Assembly (NCBI RefSeq): GCF_900117455.1
Contig: NZ_FPHO01000003.1
Span: 2,322,501 to 2,386,500, forward strand
DNA: 64,000 nucleotides
Origin: Hyphomicrobium sp. CS1GBMeth3
Lineage (GTDB): Bacteria; Pseudomonadota; Alphaproteobacteria; Rhizobiales; Hyphomicrobiaceae
Reading direction: 5' to 3'
The position numbers were made by a program, and so were the translations under genes. The notes below the pieces were generated by a model, which saw only the letters and a program-made list of their open reading frames with translations, searched no databases and was not told where the DNA came from. Shown one piece after another: positions 16,923 through 25,919 of the stretch (positions are counted from its first letter, which is position 1; each line of letters begins with the position of its first letter).

Positions 16923-17101
16923 GCGCCCGTTTAAGTGGAGACATCGGATGTTCCCGCATCCGGTGTCGTTGGCTTCCGTGACCGTAACTCCACAGCCAGT
17001 TTGCGAAATCCCCTGAGGCCGGAATAGGCGCTCTGCGCGCCTTCTCATGCCGGCGCGCCTCCGCTAGCTTGCTCCCGAGTCCGTGCGGCTTGGGAGACAT
17101 C

Positions 17102-18994
17102 ATGCGCTACGCGTCCCGTATTACCGCCCCGTTGGGCGCCTTTGTTCTCGCGTCGGTTCTCGTTCCGGCAGTGTCGCGAGCAGATCCAGCCGCCGATGCG
17201 GCCGTTGAGGCGCCAGCCGCCCCCGTCACAGCGACGCCAGCAGCCGCAGCCCCCACGCCCGAGCAGCCTGCAAGCGCGCCTGCGGACGTCACGGCGCCCG
17301 CTCCGAGCGCGGCGCCCGTCGAGGCGCCACCGCAGGCCGCGGCCGCGCCGCCGGCGAAACCGCAGCTCGGCGCCCGCGTGCGCGCCAGCATTGACGCGCT
17401 TCTGCAGACGCTTTCCGAAACCGAGCGCAAGGAAGCGGAGGCGCTGAAAGCCTTCTACGAATCGCGCGCCGATGCGCCGCTCTGGATTGCCGACGGCGCC
17501 CTGAGCGACCGCGCCACGCTCGCCATCGGTGAGATCAAGAAAGCCAAGGAATGGGGCCTCGACCCCGATGCGTTCGAGCTGCCGCACGTCTCCGCTCCCC
17601 TCACCGAGGAGCAGGCGGCCGGGGCGGAGCTGACGCTGTCGCGCGCCGCTCTGGCGTACGCGCGCCACGCGCGCGGCGGCCGCATCGAGGACCCCGTCAA
17701 GCAGCTGTCGTCTTATCTCGACCGCAAGCCGCAGCTTCTCGATCCTAAGCTGGTGCTCGATCAGCTCGCGAGCGCAACGCCGTCCGATGCAACCCTGCGT
17801 GGCTTCCATCCCAAGCATCCGCAGTTCGAGAAGCTGCGCCAGCACTATCTAGCGCTCCTGAAGTCGGCGGACGAGACGGCGGAGATCGTGCGCCTCCCGA
17901 AAGGGCCGGTACTGACGCCGGGGCAGCGCCACCCGCACGTGGCGCTCTTGCGCCAGCGGCTCGATGTTCCCGTTCCCGCCGCCACCGGCGACGCGCCGGC
18001 CGACGAAACGTTCTACGACGAGGCTCTGCTCGATGCCGTGAAGACTTTCCAGGCCGACAAGGGCCTCTCGCCGGATGGCTTGGTCGGCGGCAGCACGCGC
18101 GCCGCACTGAACGATATCGATATGCCGAGCCCCGAGCGCGTGGCCGCCAATATGGAGATGTGGCGCTGGATCCCAGAGGACCTGGGCGCGACCCACGTTT
18201 GGGTCAATCTGCCTGAGTTCACGTTCCAGTTCGTGCGCGACGGCAAGGTCGTGCACGAGGAGCGCATGATCGCCGGCCTCGTCGACAAGCAGACGCCGAC
18301 CTTCTCGGCCGACATGGACATGGTGACGGCGCACCCGCGCTGGAACGTTCCGGACTCGATCAAGGTGCGCGAGCTCTATCCGAGCCTGGCGCGCGGCGGC
18401 ACATACTTCCAGAAGCAGGGCCTGCGCATGACGCGCAACGGCCGCCCGATCGATCCCTATTACGTGGACTGGGGCTCGGCTGACATCCGCCAGTTCGACG
18501 TGCATCAGCCGCCGGGACCCGCCAACGTCCTCGGCCTCTTCAAGTTCACGTTCCACAACAAGCATATCGTCTACATGCACGATACACCGACCAAGCATCT
18601 GTTCGAGAAGCCGAGCCGCGCCTTCAGCCACGGCTGCGTGCGCGTGCGTAACCCGATCCGACTTGCCGAGCTGGTTCTAGAGGCAGACAAGGGCTGGTCT
18701 GCGGAAGAGGTACAGGCGCTTGCCTCTGGTCAGCCGGTCGAGAACCCGATCAAGCTCGACACCAAGATCCCGGTTCACATCGTCTACTTCACCGAGCGTA
18801 TCGATGACGACGGCGTGGTGCATCGGTTCAAGGACGTCTACGGTCACGAGCAGCGCATGACGCTGGCGCTGGCCGGGCGCTTCGATGCCATTGCGGTCGG
18901 CCCCGACCATCTGGCACCCGTGCGCTTGGAGAAGCCACGCTATGCGGCGAATCCGCTCGAGACTTTCTTCAATAACGTATTTGGTGGCTTTTAA
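17102..18994 (+). CDS. Murein L,D-transpeptidase (YcbB/LdtD-like) with peptidoglycan-binding domain
   Basis: 630 aa. Signal peptide ~1-26, a long Ala/Pro-rich linker (~27-92), a catalytic-scaffold helix region, a peptidoglycan-binding domain (~275-340, VALLRQRL ... YDEALLDAVKTFQADKGLS), and a YkuD catalytic domain. The active site SHGCVRV has Cys512. These periplasmic enzymes form 3-3 cross-links between meso-diaminopimelate residues; the order (scaffold, PG-binding, YkuD) is that of the large YcbB type. The following gene is another wall-directed exported protein. Confidence 0.93.
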   Translation: MRYASRITAPLGAFVLASVLVPAVSRADPAADAAVEAPAAPVTATPAAAAPTPEQPASAPADVTAPAPSAAPVEAPPQAAAAPPAKPQLGARVRASIDALLQTLSETERKEAEALKAFYESRADAPLWIADGALSDRATLAIGEIKKAKEWGLDPDAFELPHVSAPLTEEQAAGAELTLSRAALAYARHARGGRIEDPVKQLSSYLDRKPQLLDPKLVLDQLASATPSDATLRGFHPKHPQFEKLRQHYLALLKSADETAEIVRLPKGPVLTPGQRHPHVALLRQRLDVPVPAATGDAPADETFYDEALLDAVKTFQADKGLSPDGLVGGSTRAALNDIDMPSPERVAANMEMWRWIPEDLGATHVWVNLPEFTFQFVRDGKVVHEERMIAGLVDKQTPTFSADMDMVTAHPRWNVPDSIKVRELYPSLARGGTYFQKQGLRMTRNGRPIDPYYVDWGSADIRQFDVHQPPGPANVLGLFKFTFHNKHIVYMHDTPTKHLFEKPSRAFSHGCVRVRNPIRLAELVLEADKGWSAEEVQALASGQPVENPIKLDTKIPVHIVYFTERIDDDGVVHRFKDVYGHEQRMTLALAGRFDAIAVGPDHLAPVRLEKPRYAANPLETFFNNVFGGF

Positions 18995-19144
18995 TCGGCC
19001 CTAACAGCCACTTACGGCAACCACGTCTGTTAACCTCAAGCAAAGGATGTCCGGCCAATCGGGGCAGCTCGCCCTTTTTATGCCGCTTACAGGCCCTCTT
19101 GATCACGCATTCGAAGGTTACCGACCGTTAAGACTACGGGGGTA

Positions 19145-20734
19145 ATGGTTAACCTTGGCGACATGCATGGGGGATCTCTGTTGCGCGTAAAGGCGGGACA
19201 CCTCACCTGCCGGGCTCTGGGCGCCGGCGCGGCCACGCTGCTTGCGGTTTTCGCGCAGGCTGCGTCCGCGCGCGCGGGCGACGACCGCACGATCTCCTTC
19301 TACCAGATCCACACCAAGGAAACGCTGACCGTCCAATATAAGAAGGACGGCCGCTTCGTTCCCGAAGCAATGAAGAAGATCAACTGGATCCTGCGCGATT
19401 GGCGCAAGGACCAGCAGACGACGATGGACCCCAACACCATCGATATCATTTGGGAGATGCACCGCGAACTCGGCTCTCGCGAGCCCGTGCACATCATTTC
19501 CGGCTATCGCTCGCCAGCGACCAACGCCATGCTGCGCAAGACGCGCGGCGGCCAGGCGACGAAGAGCCAGCACATGACCGGCAAGGCCGTCGATATCTCC
19601 TTCCCGGACGTACCGCTGAGGCGCATGCGCTATTCGGCGATGGTGCGCGAGCGCGGTGGCGTTGGCTACTATCCGACATCGGGCATCCCATTCGTGCACG
19701 TCGATACCGCACGCGTGCGCCACTGGCCGCGCATGGTACGTGACGAGCTGGCGCTGTTGTTCCCGTCCGGACGCACGAAACACCAACCGGCTGACGGTCG
19801 CCCGATCACGCGAGCAGATGCGCGCGCGGCGCGCGAGCGCCGCAAGGATCTCGCCGTCGAGGTGGCCGCATTCTACGATCTGCGCGAAGGCCGCAAGGCG
19901 CCGGTCCAGGTCGCCGCCGCGTCGCCGTCCGCCTCGGCCGCCAACAGCTTGCCACCACCGCCCAAGCCTACACTTGCCAATCGTCCTCAAGCTCCGAAGA
20001 AGGGGCCGGAGGCAGAGCTCCCGATCGTCGCACTCGCGGCCGACAGGCAGGCCGCAGGACCGAAGGTCGCACTGGCGAAGGCTCCGGTGGACAGCGCGCC
20101 GCGCCTACTCGCGGCGCCGCGACCCGTCGACCGGCCGTCGCGCTTTGTCGCCAAGCTGCCGGATAACGACCGCTCGCGCCTCGACATGCTCATAAAGCTT
20201 GCTTCCCTCGAGGCCGATCATACGCCGACCGCGGCGCCAGCGGCGCTGGTCGCCGGCGCAGCACCGATGAAGGCCTCCCTGACGCCCGGCTGGCCGACGC
20301 TGCCGAAAGGCGCCGTGACGGAGGAGCGCACACCCCCGCCCATCGTGAGCCGTGAGCATCCGTTTGGAGACCGCCAGGTCGATTGGCGGAGCGGATGGAC
20401 GACGGCACCCGAATACGACGACGACCACCCGGATGAGCTGTCCTACCGGCCATTCGCGCTGGCGCCCCTACTGACCGAGACTGCCTCATTCGACGACCCG
20501 GCGCTCGCGACAATGGTGCATCCCGACGCGAAAGCCGCGCTCGATATGATCGACGACGAAGGTATGGCGCTACCGATGCGCCTGGGCGCGGGAGCGTTGC
20601 ACACGACCATGGCCTGGGCTCAGGCTTTCAAGGGTGAGGCAGTGCACTTAGAGGACTTGACCGCCGAGACACCTCAGGCGGATCCCGCGCAGCGGCGGCT
20701 CGTCTCGCGCGCCGTTACGACCCTGCCGCGATAA
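19145..20734 (+). CDS. DUF882 / YcbK-like peptidase M15 family protein with long C-terminal extension
   Basis: 529 aa. An N-terminal signal sequence is followed by a DUF882 (M15A-like) domain at ~50-200. The HIISGYRSPATNAML segment, SQHMTGKAVDI (His and Asp zinc ligands) and VHVD (second His) match the D,D-carboxypeptidase-like zinc site. The remaining ~320 residues are Ala/Pro-rich, low-complexity and unlike any domain I know. It probably trims peptidoglycan peptides in the periplasm. Its 3' end overlaps the convergent oxyR by 20 bases. Confidence 0.85.
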   Translation: MVNLGDMHGGSLLRVKAGHLTCRALGAGAATLLAVFAQAASARAGDDRTISFYQIHTKETLTVQYKKDGRFVPEAMKKINWILRDWRKDQQTTMDPNTIDIIWEMHRELGSREPVHIISGYRSPATNAMLRKTRGGQATKSQHMTGKAVDISFPDVPLRRMRYSAMVRERGGVGYYPTSGIPFVHVDTARVRHWPRMVRDELALLFPSGRTKHQPADGRPITRADARAARERRKDLAVEVAAFYDLREGRKAPVQVAAASPSASAANSLPPPPKPTLANRPQAPKKGPEAELPIVALAADRQAAGPKVALAKAPVDSAPRLLAAPRPVDRPSRFVAKLPDNDRSRLDMLIKLASLEADHTPTAAPAALVAGAAPMKASLTPGWPTLPKGAVTEERTPPPIVSREHPFGDRQVDWRSGWTTAPEYDDDHPDELSYRPFALAPLLTETASFDDPALATMVHPDAKAALDMIDDEGMALPMRLGAGALHTTMAWAQAFKGEAVHLEDLTAETPQADPAQRRLVSRAVTTLPR

Positions 20735-21674
20735 TCGGTTTCCGCGCGCGCGTTCCTGAGCGCAGCACCGCCATGGGCCCGTCTGTCCAAGCCTTGATCA
20801 CCAAACGACCGAGCTCCTCGAAATCCTGCGCGCGCGGCGAGGTCGAGCGCCACACAAGCCCGATGGTGCGCGATGGCTCCGGCTCGACGAAGCGCACGAG
20901 CGTGATGTCGCGCCCGCGCTCCTCGATGCCGACGGCCAACTCGGGTAGCAGCGTGATTCCGAACCCGGCCGAGACCATCTCGACAATGGTCGCAAGGCTC
21001 GAGGCGCCGAACGTGTTGACCGCGTCGACCTGCTGCAGGCTGCAGTAGGTCAGCGCCTGATCGCGCAGACAATGCCCTTCCTCGAGTAGCAACAGCCGCT
21101 CGTGCTCGATCAGCTCCTTCGTGGCGCGCACACGCCCTGAAAGCTTACGGTCCTTCGGCACGGCGAGCAGGAACTTGTCTTCGAACAGCGTGCGATTGGT
21201 GAGATCGGCGTGCTTGAGCGGCAAGGCCAGGAGCAGCACGTCGAGCTTTCCCTCCAGCAGCTCGTCGGTGAGGTGCTGGGTTTGCGTTTCGCGCACGTGC
21301 AACTCGAGCTCCGGATAGAATTCCCGCAGCAGTGGCAGCAGCGGCGGCAGGAGGTACGGCGCTACCGAAGGGATCACGCCGAGGCGAAGCGTGCCGGCGA
21401 GGATGCTGTTGGCATGCTGAGCGTAGGCGACGAGATCGCGTACGTCCCCGAGAATGCTGGCGCAGCGGGCGGCGATCTCCTGACCCTTGGCGGTGAGTTG
21501 CACGCCGGAGCGCGTTCGTTCGACGAGCGCAAGACCCAGGTTCTGCTCCATCTCGTGGATCTGCATCGACAGCGCCGGCTGCGTCACCGCGCAGGAGTCT
21601 GCGGCACGCCCGAAGTGCAGCTCGCGCGCCAACGCGTCGAAGTAGCGGATCTGCTTGAGAGTGACCTGAGTCAT
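20715..21674 (-). CDS. oxyR: Hydrogen peroxide sensor/regulator OxyR (LysR family)
   Basis: 319 aa. N-terminal winged helix (LKQIRYFDALARELHFGRAADSCAVTQPALSMQI) and a LysR effector domain. The peroxide-sensing pair is intact: Cys202 in LEEGHCLRDQ and Cys211, nine residues apart as in Escherichia coli OxyR (199/208). Oxidation forms the disulfide that activates defence genes. No katA or ahpC lies next to it here. See the possible small RNA on the other strand upstream. Confidence 0.93.
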   Translation of the reverse strand: MTQVTLKQIRYFDALARELHFGRAADSCAVTQPALSMQIHEMEQNLGLALVERTRSGVQLTAKGQEIAARCASILGDVRDLVAYAQHANSILAGTLRLGVIPSVAPYLLPPLLPLLREFYPELELHVRETQTQHLTDELLEGKLDVLLLALPLKHADLTNRTLFEDKFLLAVPKDRKLSGRVRATKELIEHERLLLLEEGHCLRDQALTYCSLQQVDAVNTFGASSLATIVEMVSAGFGITLLPELAVGIEERGRDITLVRFVEPEPSRTIGLVWRSTSPRAQDFEELGRLVIKAWTDGPMAVLRSGTRARKPIIAAGS

Positions 21675-21720
21675 AAGAGGGCCTGATCAGGGGAGAAACA
21701 AATAACGATTAGCCCTGATC

Positions 21721-21749
21721 TTGGCAGCGGTCTATGGTCGCGGTGTACA
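21721..21749 (+). promoter_or_regulatory. Possible promoter for the RNA divergent from oxyR
   Basis: TTGGCA (21721-21726), 17-base spacer, TGTACA (21744-21749). The -35 is good and the -10 is poor. It lies within 75 bases of the oxyR start, where OxyR would bind; only weak half-site resemblance (TTAG-N7-CTTG) is visible. Confidence 0.3.
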
Positions 21750-21755
21750 AACGAT

Positions 21756-21875
21756 CGTGATCACCGTGCGGCCGTTTGCAAAAGTTTCCCGGAATACGGC
21801 AGGTGAAACTTCGGTTTCGTCTCGTCGTTAGCGTCTCGGGCCGTGCGCCGAAGCGGCCCGAGACGTTTTTCTTCT
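21756..21875 (+). ncRNA. Candidate small RNA divergent from oxyR (orphan terminator)
   Basis: A strong plus-strand terminator (11-bp perfect stem 21832-21842/21855-21865, then TTTTTCTTCTT) has no gene before it: upstream on this strand there is only the antisense of oxyR. Before it lies a hairpin GAAAC-TTCG-GTTTC (21805-21818). A start near 21756 would give an RNA of ~115 nt. Position, divergent from oxyR, and size resemble OxyS of enterobacteria, but there is no sequence identity that I can claim. It could instead be an attenuated leader or a barrier protecting oxyR. Confidence 0.45.
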
Positions 21876-22068
21876 TCAGTTCTGTATTGTTTAATTGTTC
21901 GCGTGAAGACGCGCACACCGTGCAGACTTGCGCGAAAGCCTCCGGCGCCCATGATCAGCTTCGGGATTTCTTGAGATGGGCGCTGACAAAGCTCCGACGG
22001 CGCGCACGCAACCCTGCGAACGCACACGCGCCTGATCTTCCACGAACTTTGGCTCGGAAGCGCTCTGC

Positions 22069-22371
22069 TTACTCGGCGGCGATCATGCGGTCTGCGGCGG
22101 CCTCGGCATCGGTCGAGAGCGGGCCATCCAGCATGCCGAGCGCGTGCATGTAGACCTCGAGGATACCCTCTTCCTCCTGCCGCTCGGTCTGGCTCTTCTT
22201 GCGCAGCCGAATGATCTGACGCAGCGCCTTTACGTCGAAGCCGAGCCCCTTGGCCTCCAGGTACTTGTCGCGGATGTCCGCGGACAGCGCCTTCTTCTCT
22301 TCCTCGAGACGCTCGATGCTCTCGACCATCTGGCGAAGCTGGTTCTGCGCCGAAGCCTGAAGCGTCGTCAT
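22069..22371 (-). CDS. gapR: DUF2312 protein GapR, nucleoid-associated
   Basis: 100-aa, highly charged helical protein matching GapR (DUF2312): QLRQMVESIERLEEEKKALS, then DIRDKYLEAKGLGFDVKALRQIIRLRKK. In Caulobacter GapR is an essential tetrameric clamp that binds overtwisted AT-rich DNA ahead of forks and RNA polymerase and stimulates topoisomerases. The ATG at 22371 gives the family's usual length. It stands alone. Confidence 0.93.
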   Translation of the reverse strand: MTTLQASAQNQLRQMVESIERLEEEKKALSADIRDKYLEAKGLGFDVKALRQIIRLRKKSQTERQEEEGILEVYMHALGMLDGPLSTDAEAAADRMIAAE

Positions 22372-22508
22372 GGCTACCCCCACTCTTTCCGGTCCCTCTG
22401 CAATCCGCGATGCGGATGCATCTGCCGGGACGCTAGGCCCGCGAGAGGCGAGCGGCAAGGCGAGGGGCCGCCTCATCCAGAGAGATTATTTCCTGTGGAC
22501 GACGGCGC

Positions 22509-22829
22509 TTATCTGCCGTGCTTCGGAGCGTGCGAATCACTTTTGGCAAACGCCTCGAGCGCGGCTGGCGATGGCTCGGTCTGGTAGCGCTGCTGCCATT
22601 CGGCGTAAGGCATGCCGTAAACGATCTCGCGTGACGCCTCCTTGCTCAGCGCAATACCGCGCTCTTCGGCTGCCTCGCGGTACCAGTTCGCGAGGCAATT
22701 GCGGCAGAACCCCGCGAGATTCATGAGATCGATGTTCTGCACGTCGGTGCGCGTGCGGAAGTGCTCGACCAGCCGGCGGTAAGCCGCCGCCTCGAGCTCC
22801 AGCGTCGTCTTCGGATCGGTGGCTGTCAT
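22509..22829 (-). CDS. DUF1244 domain protein
   Basis: 106 aa with the conserved DUF1244 core FRTRTDVQNIDLMNLAGFCRNCLANWY (shown here only as positions ~25-51), containing a CxxC pair. Function is unknown; the CxxC suggests metal binding or redox. It begins 15 bases after the upstream FGase-like gene ends, so the two form an operon. Confidence 0.88.
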   Translation of the reverse strand: MTATDPKTTLELEAAAYRRLVEHFRTRTDVQNIDLMNLAGFCRNCLANWYREAAEERGIALSKEASREIVYGMPYAEWQQRYQTEPSPAALEAFAKSDSHAPKHGR

Positions 22830-22843
22830 GATTTTGTCGTCCT

Positions 22844-23674
22844 TCAATCGGTGTGAGACCCGAAAAACTGCACCGTCCTGAGATCGGTATCGTCGGAGGG
22901 CGTTGCAAGAACGCTCTGCATCGCATGCCCGAGCCGTTCTGCCCACTCGGCTTGGCCGGCTTCCGTCGCGATCAGGTCTTGCCGCACCTCGATCAGCGCG
23001 TGGGCGAGGCCGCGCGAGGTCCCGTGCTGCCACATGCAGTCGCCCTTGAGCGTGCCCGTGTACGGCTCGTTGTCGCCGACAACGAGGGCCGGGTCCGCCG
23101 ACAGGGCCGCGAGCAGCGGCTGCGCAAGCCGCGGATCCTTGTCCCAGAGCACGGCTGCGTGCCAGCGGCGCGGGCTGCCCCGCCAGGTTGGCGTGAAGCT
23201 GTGCACGGAGAACAGCACCGGGATGACGCCCTGCGCCATTGCGAGATCGATCAACTCGCCCACCGCCCGATGGTAGGGCCTGTAGAATCGCGCAATGCGC
23301 CCCTCGCGCTCCTCTGCCGTCAGGGTGCGGTTGCCGGGAACGACCGCTCCGTCTGAAAGCCGCATGATCAGCGTGGGATCGTCCTCGCCGCGGTTGCAGT
23401 CGATCAGCAGCCGCGAAAACCGTGTCAGAACGGCCGGTGCGCCGAGGATGGCTGCAAGCCGCTCCGTCACGCCGGCGGCGCCGATGTCGTAGGCGATGTG
23501 CCGTTGAAGCTCGGCAGCCGGAAGCCCAAGAGTGCCGTAACCTTCGGGTAGCGTGTTGCGGGCATGATCGCAGAGCAGAATGACGCCTGAGGTCAGCGAG
23601 CCCGGGAGGCACACGAATGCTTCGCCCGAAATCCCCGAAACCGGGGTCGTCTCGGGCCCCGTCAAAGGTCGCAT
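22844..23674 (-). CDS. N-formylglutamate amidohydrolase-like protein (second copy)
   Basis: About 276 aa. It resembles the FGase family with CDHARNTLPEGYGTLGLP, the DIGAAGVTERLA segment, RFSRLLIDCNRGEDDP and SVHSFTPTW, where Asp/His/Cys residues would form the zinc site. It differs strongly from the copy at 5741-6637. I start it at 23674, where GGTGAG lies six bases before ATG; ATGs at 23680 and 23698 are also in frame. Paired with DUF1244. Substrate unknown. Confidence 0.82.
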   Translation of the reverse strand: MRPLTGPETTPVSGISGEAFVCLPGSLTSGVILLCDHARNTLPEGYGTLGLPAAELQRHIAYDIGAAGVTERLAAILGAPAVLTRFSRLLIDCNRGEDDPTLIMRLSDGAVVPGNRTLTAEEREGRIARFYRPYHRAVGELIDLAMAQGVIPVLFSVHSFTPTWRGSPRRWHAAVLWDKDPRLAQPLLAALSADPALVVGDNEPYTGTLKGDCMWQHGTSRGLAHALIEVRQDLIATEAGQAEWAERLGHAMQSVLATPSDDTDLRTVQFFGSHTD

Positions 23675-23899
23675 CGACATCTCACCACCGGCCGTCATGC
23701 GCTTAAGGATAATGTCCGTTGAATTGCAGGGTTGCGAAAAGTTGCGTCCAGGCCTTCAATGGCGCCGCATGCGCTGCCGGCCGGCGGCCAGAGGCGCGCG
23801 CACCTCAAAGCTGCCAGCTTTCATTGCCAACGTTTTGTCCTCCCCACAAGGCGCGGTCGCGTCGAGACCTACCCCTGTCTCATCGACATCCGTGAACCC

Positions 23900-24349
23900 A
23901 TGATTGCAAGACCGACAATCCTGGCGCCGACGGCGTTTTTGCTCCTGGCGATTGCGTCGCATCCGGCTCTGGCAGATCTGAAGCTCTGCAACACCACGCA
24001 AAGCCGCGTCGGGGTTTCGATCGGCTATCAGGACGACAAGGGCTGGGCGACGGAAGGGTGGTGGAACATCGCGTCGCAGGCGTGCGAAACGCTCTTGAAA
24101 GGTCCGGTGCCGAGCCGGTTTATCTACGTCCACGCCGTCGATTATGACCGCGGCGGTGAATGGGCGGGCACAAACTTCATGTGCACCGCAGATAAATCGT
24201 TCGCCATCCGGGGTGTTCAGGATTGTCCGAAACGCGGATATAAGCGCACGGGTTTTTTTGAAGTCGACACCGGAGAGGGCCAAGAGTGGACGGTCCGCCT
24301 CACCGATCCGGACGATAAAGACGATAATAAAGAGGCAGTCGGTCAATGA
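23900..24349 (+). CDS. DUF1036 exported protein
   Basis: 149 aa with a signal peptide (ends ...HPALA) and a DUF1036 domain: LKLCNTTQSRVGVSIGYQD, GWWNIASQACETLL, FMCTADKSF and CPKRGY, with conserved cysteines for periplasmic disulfides. The charged tail (DPDDKDDNKE) is soluble. Function is unknown. Its TGA overlaps the pyk ATG (ATGA), a gene pair that recurs in Rhizobiales. Confidence 0.88.
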   Translation: MIARPTILAPTAFLLLAIASHPALADLKLCNTTQSRVGVSIGYQDDKGWATEGWWNIASQACETLLKGPVPSRFIYVHAVDYDRGGEWAGTNFMCTADKSFAIRGVQDCPKRGYKRTGFFEVDTGEGQEWTVRLTDPDDKDDNKEAVGQ

Positions 24350-25854
24350 GACGCAATCGGCGTGTTAAAATCGTCGCGACGCTGGGTCCCGCGTCGTCGG
24401 CACCGGAAGTTATCGAGCGTCTCTTCATCGCCGGAGCCGACGTCTTCCGCATCAACATGAGCCATTCGAGCCCGGACACCGCCCGGTCGCTCGTGCGGGC
24501 CGTGCGCGACGTCAGCGCGAAGCATCGCTGCTCGATCGGCGTGCTCTGTGACCTGCAGGGTCCGAAGTTCCGCCTCGGCGAGTTCACGGACGGCCGCTCT
24601 CTCGTCAAGGCCGGCGAGCATTTCCGCTTCGACCAGACGGGAGTGCCCGGCACCTCGCAGCGAGTGAGCCTGCCCCATCCCGAGATCTTCGCCGCCATCC
24701 AGCCCGGTCACGCGATCCTGATCGACGACGGCAAGCTCCGCATGCGGGTCACCGATGTGGATCGCAAGAGCGTCACTGCCGAAGTGGTGACCGGCGGCAT
24801 CCTGTCGAACCGCAAGGGCCTGAGCCTGCCGGACACGCTTCTCGCGGTCAGCCCTTTGACGCCGAAGGATCTCGCGGATCTTGAGGTGGGCCTCAAGCTC
24901 GGCGCCGACTGGATTGCGCTGTCGTTCGTACAGCGCGCCGAGGACATCATCGAGGCCAAGACCATCATCGACGGGCGGGCCGCCGTTCTGGCCAAGATCG
25001 AGAAGCCGTCGGCGATCGCCGACATCGACGACATCATTGCCGCCGGTGACGCCTTCATGGTGGCGCGCGGTGACCTCGGCGTCGAGATGCCGGTCGAGCG
25101 CGTGCCGGGCCTGCAGAAGCAGATCACGCGCAAGGCGCGTGCGGCCGGCAAGCCGATCGTCGTCGCGACCCAGATGCTGGAAAGCATGACGTCCTCGCCG
25201 ATGCCGACGCGCGCCGAGGTCTCGGACGTCGCGACCGCAGTGTTCGACGGCGCCGACGCCGTCATGCTCTCGGGAGAGTCCGCCGTCGGCCAGTATCCGG
25301 TCGAAGCCATCCAGATGATGGACCGCATCGCGCACGAGGCGGAGAACGATCCGAGCTACGACGCATTCGTGCACGCCATCGATTTCCCGCCGCTGCCGAC
25401 GGGCGCCGACGCTATTGCGGCCGCCGCGCACGCCATCTCGAGCACGGTGAAGGTCGCGGCGATCCTCTGTTACACGGCCACGGGTTCGACGGCGCTACGC
25501 GTCGCCCGCGAGCGTCCGAACCTGCCGGTGATCGGGCTGACGCCCATCGCGCGCACGGCGCAGCGTCTGGCGCTCGTGTGGGGCATCGAGACGGTGTTGA
25601 CTGGAGATCCCGAGGATCTCGCCGACATGGTGCGCAAGGCAACGCGCATCGCCTACGAGGGCGGCTTCGTGAAGCCGGGCCAGGGTGTGGTCATCACCTG
25701 CGGCGTGCCGCTCGGCTCGCCGGGCGCGACCAACATGATCCGCCTTGCGTTCGTCGACGAGCACGGCCTGCCGGACGGCCACAGCCCCGACTACGTGCCG
25801 ACGGGCGGCAAGGTGCCGGTCGAGCGCCGCGCGCCGCCCAAGATCGCCTCCTGA
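24346..25854 (+). CDS. pyk: Pyruvate kinase
   Basis: 502-aa enzyme making pyruvate and ATP from phosphoenolpyruvate and ADP, the last glycolytic step. Present are VKIVATLGPAS at the N terminus, INMSHSS, the catalytic region with AKIEKPSAI, the FMVARGDLGVEMP metal and substrate site, ATQMLESM and the MLSGESAVGQYP segment, plus a C-terminal regulatory domain. Translationally coupled to the DUF1036 gene. Confidence 0.96.
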   Translation: MRRNRRVKIVATLGPASSAPEVIERLFIAGADVFRINMSHSSPDTARSLVRAVRDVSAKHRCSIGVLCDLQGPKFRLGEFTDGRSLVKAGEHFRFDQTGVPGTSQRVSLPHPEIFAAIQPGHAILIDDGKLRMRVTDVDRKSVTAEVVTGGILSNRKGLSLPDTLLAVSPLTPKDLADLEVGLKLGADWIALSFVQRAEDIIEAKTIIDGRAAVLAKIEKPSAIADIDDIIAAGDAFMVARGDLGVEMPVERVPGLQKQITRKARAAGKPIVVATQMLESMTSSPMPTRAEVSDVATAVFDGADAVMLSGESAVGQYPVEAIQMMDRIAHEAENDPSYDAFVHAIDFPPLPTGADAIAAAAHAISSTVKVAAILCYTATGSTALRVARERPNLPVIGLTPIARTAQRLALVWGIETVLTGDPEDLADMVRKATRIAYEGGFVKPGQGVVITCGVPLGSPGATNMIRLAFVDEHGLPDGHSPDYVPTGGKVPVERRAPPKIAS

Positions 25855-25864
25855 CGCAAGTGCA

Positions 25865-25884
25865 CCTCTCCCGGCTGGGAGAGG
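25865..25884. repeat. Short REP-like hairpin between convergent genes
   Basis: CCTCTCCC-GGCT-GGGAGAGG, followed by GTGAGGGG at 25892-25899. This combination looks like a dispersed intergenic repeat common in Rhizobiales genomes. It may also serve as a two-way terminator for pyk and sufA. Single copy in this window. Confidence 0.5.
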
Positions 25885-25919
25885 CCGCGCGCGTGAGGGG
25901 ATCAATCTAAGTTGCCGGG

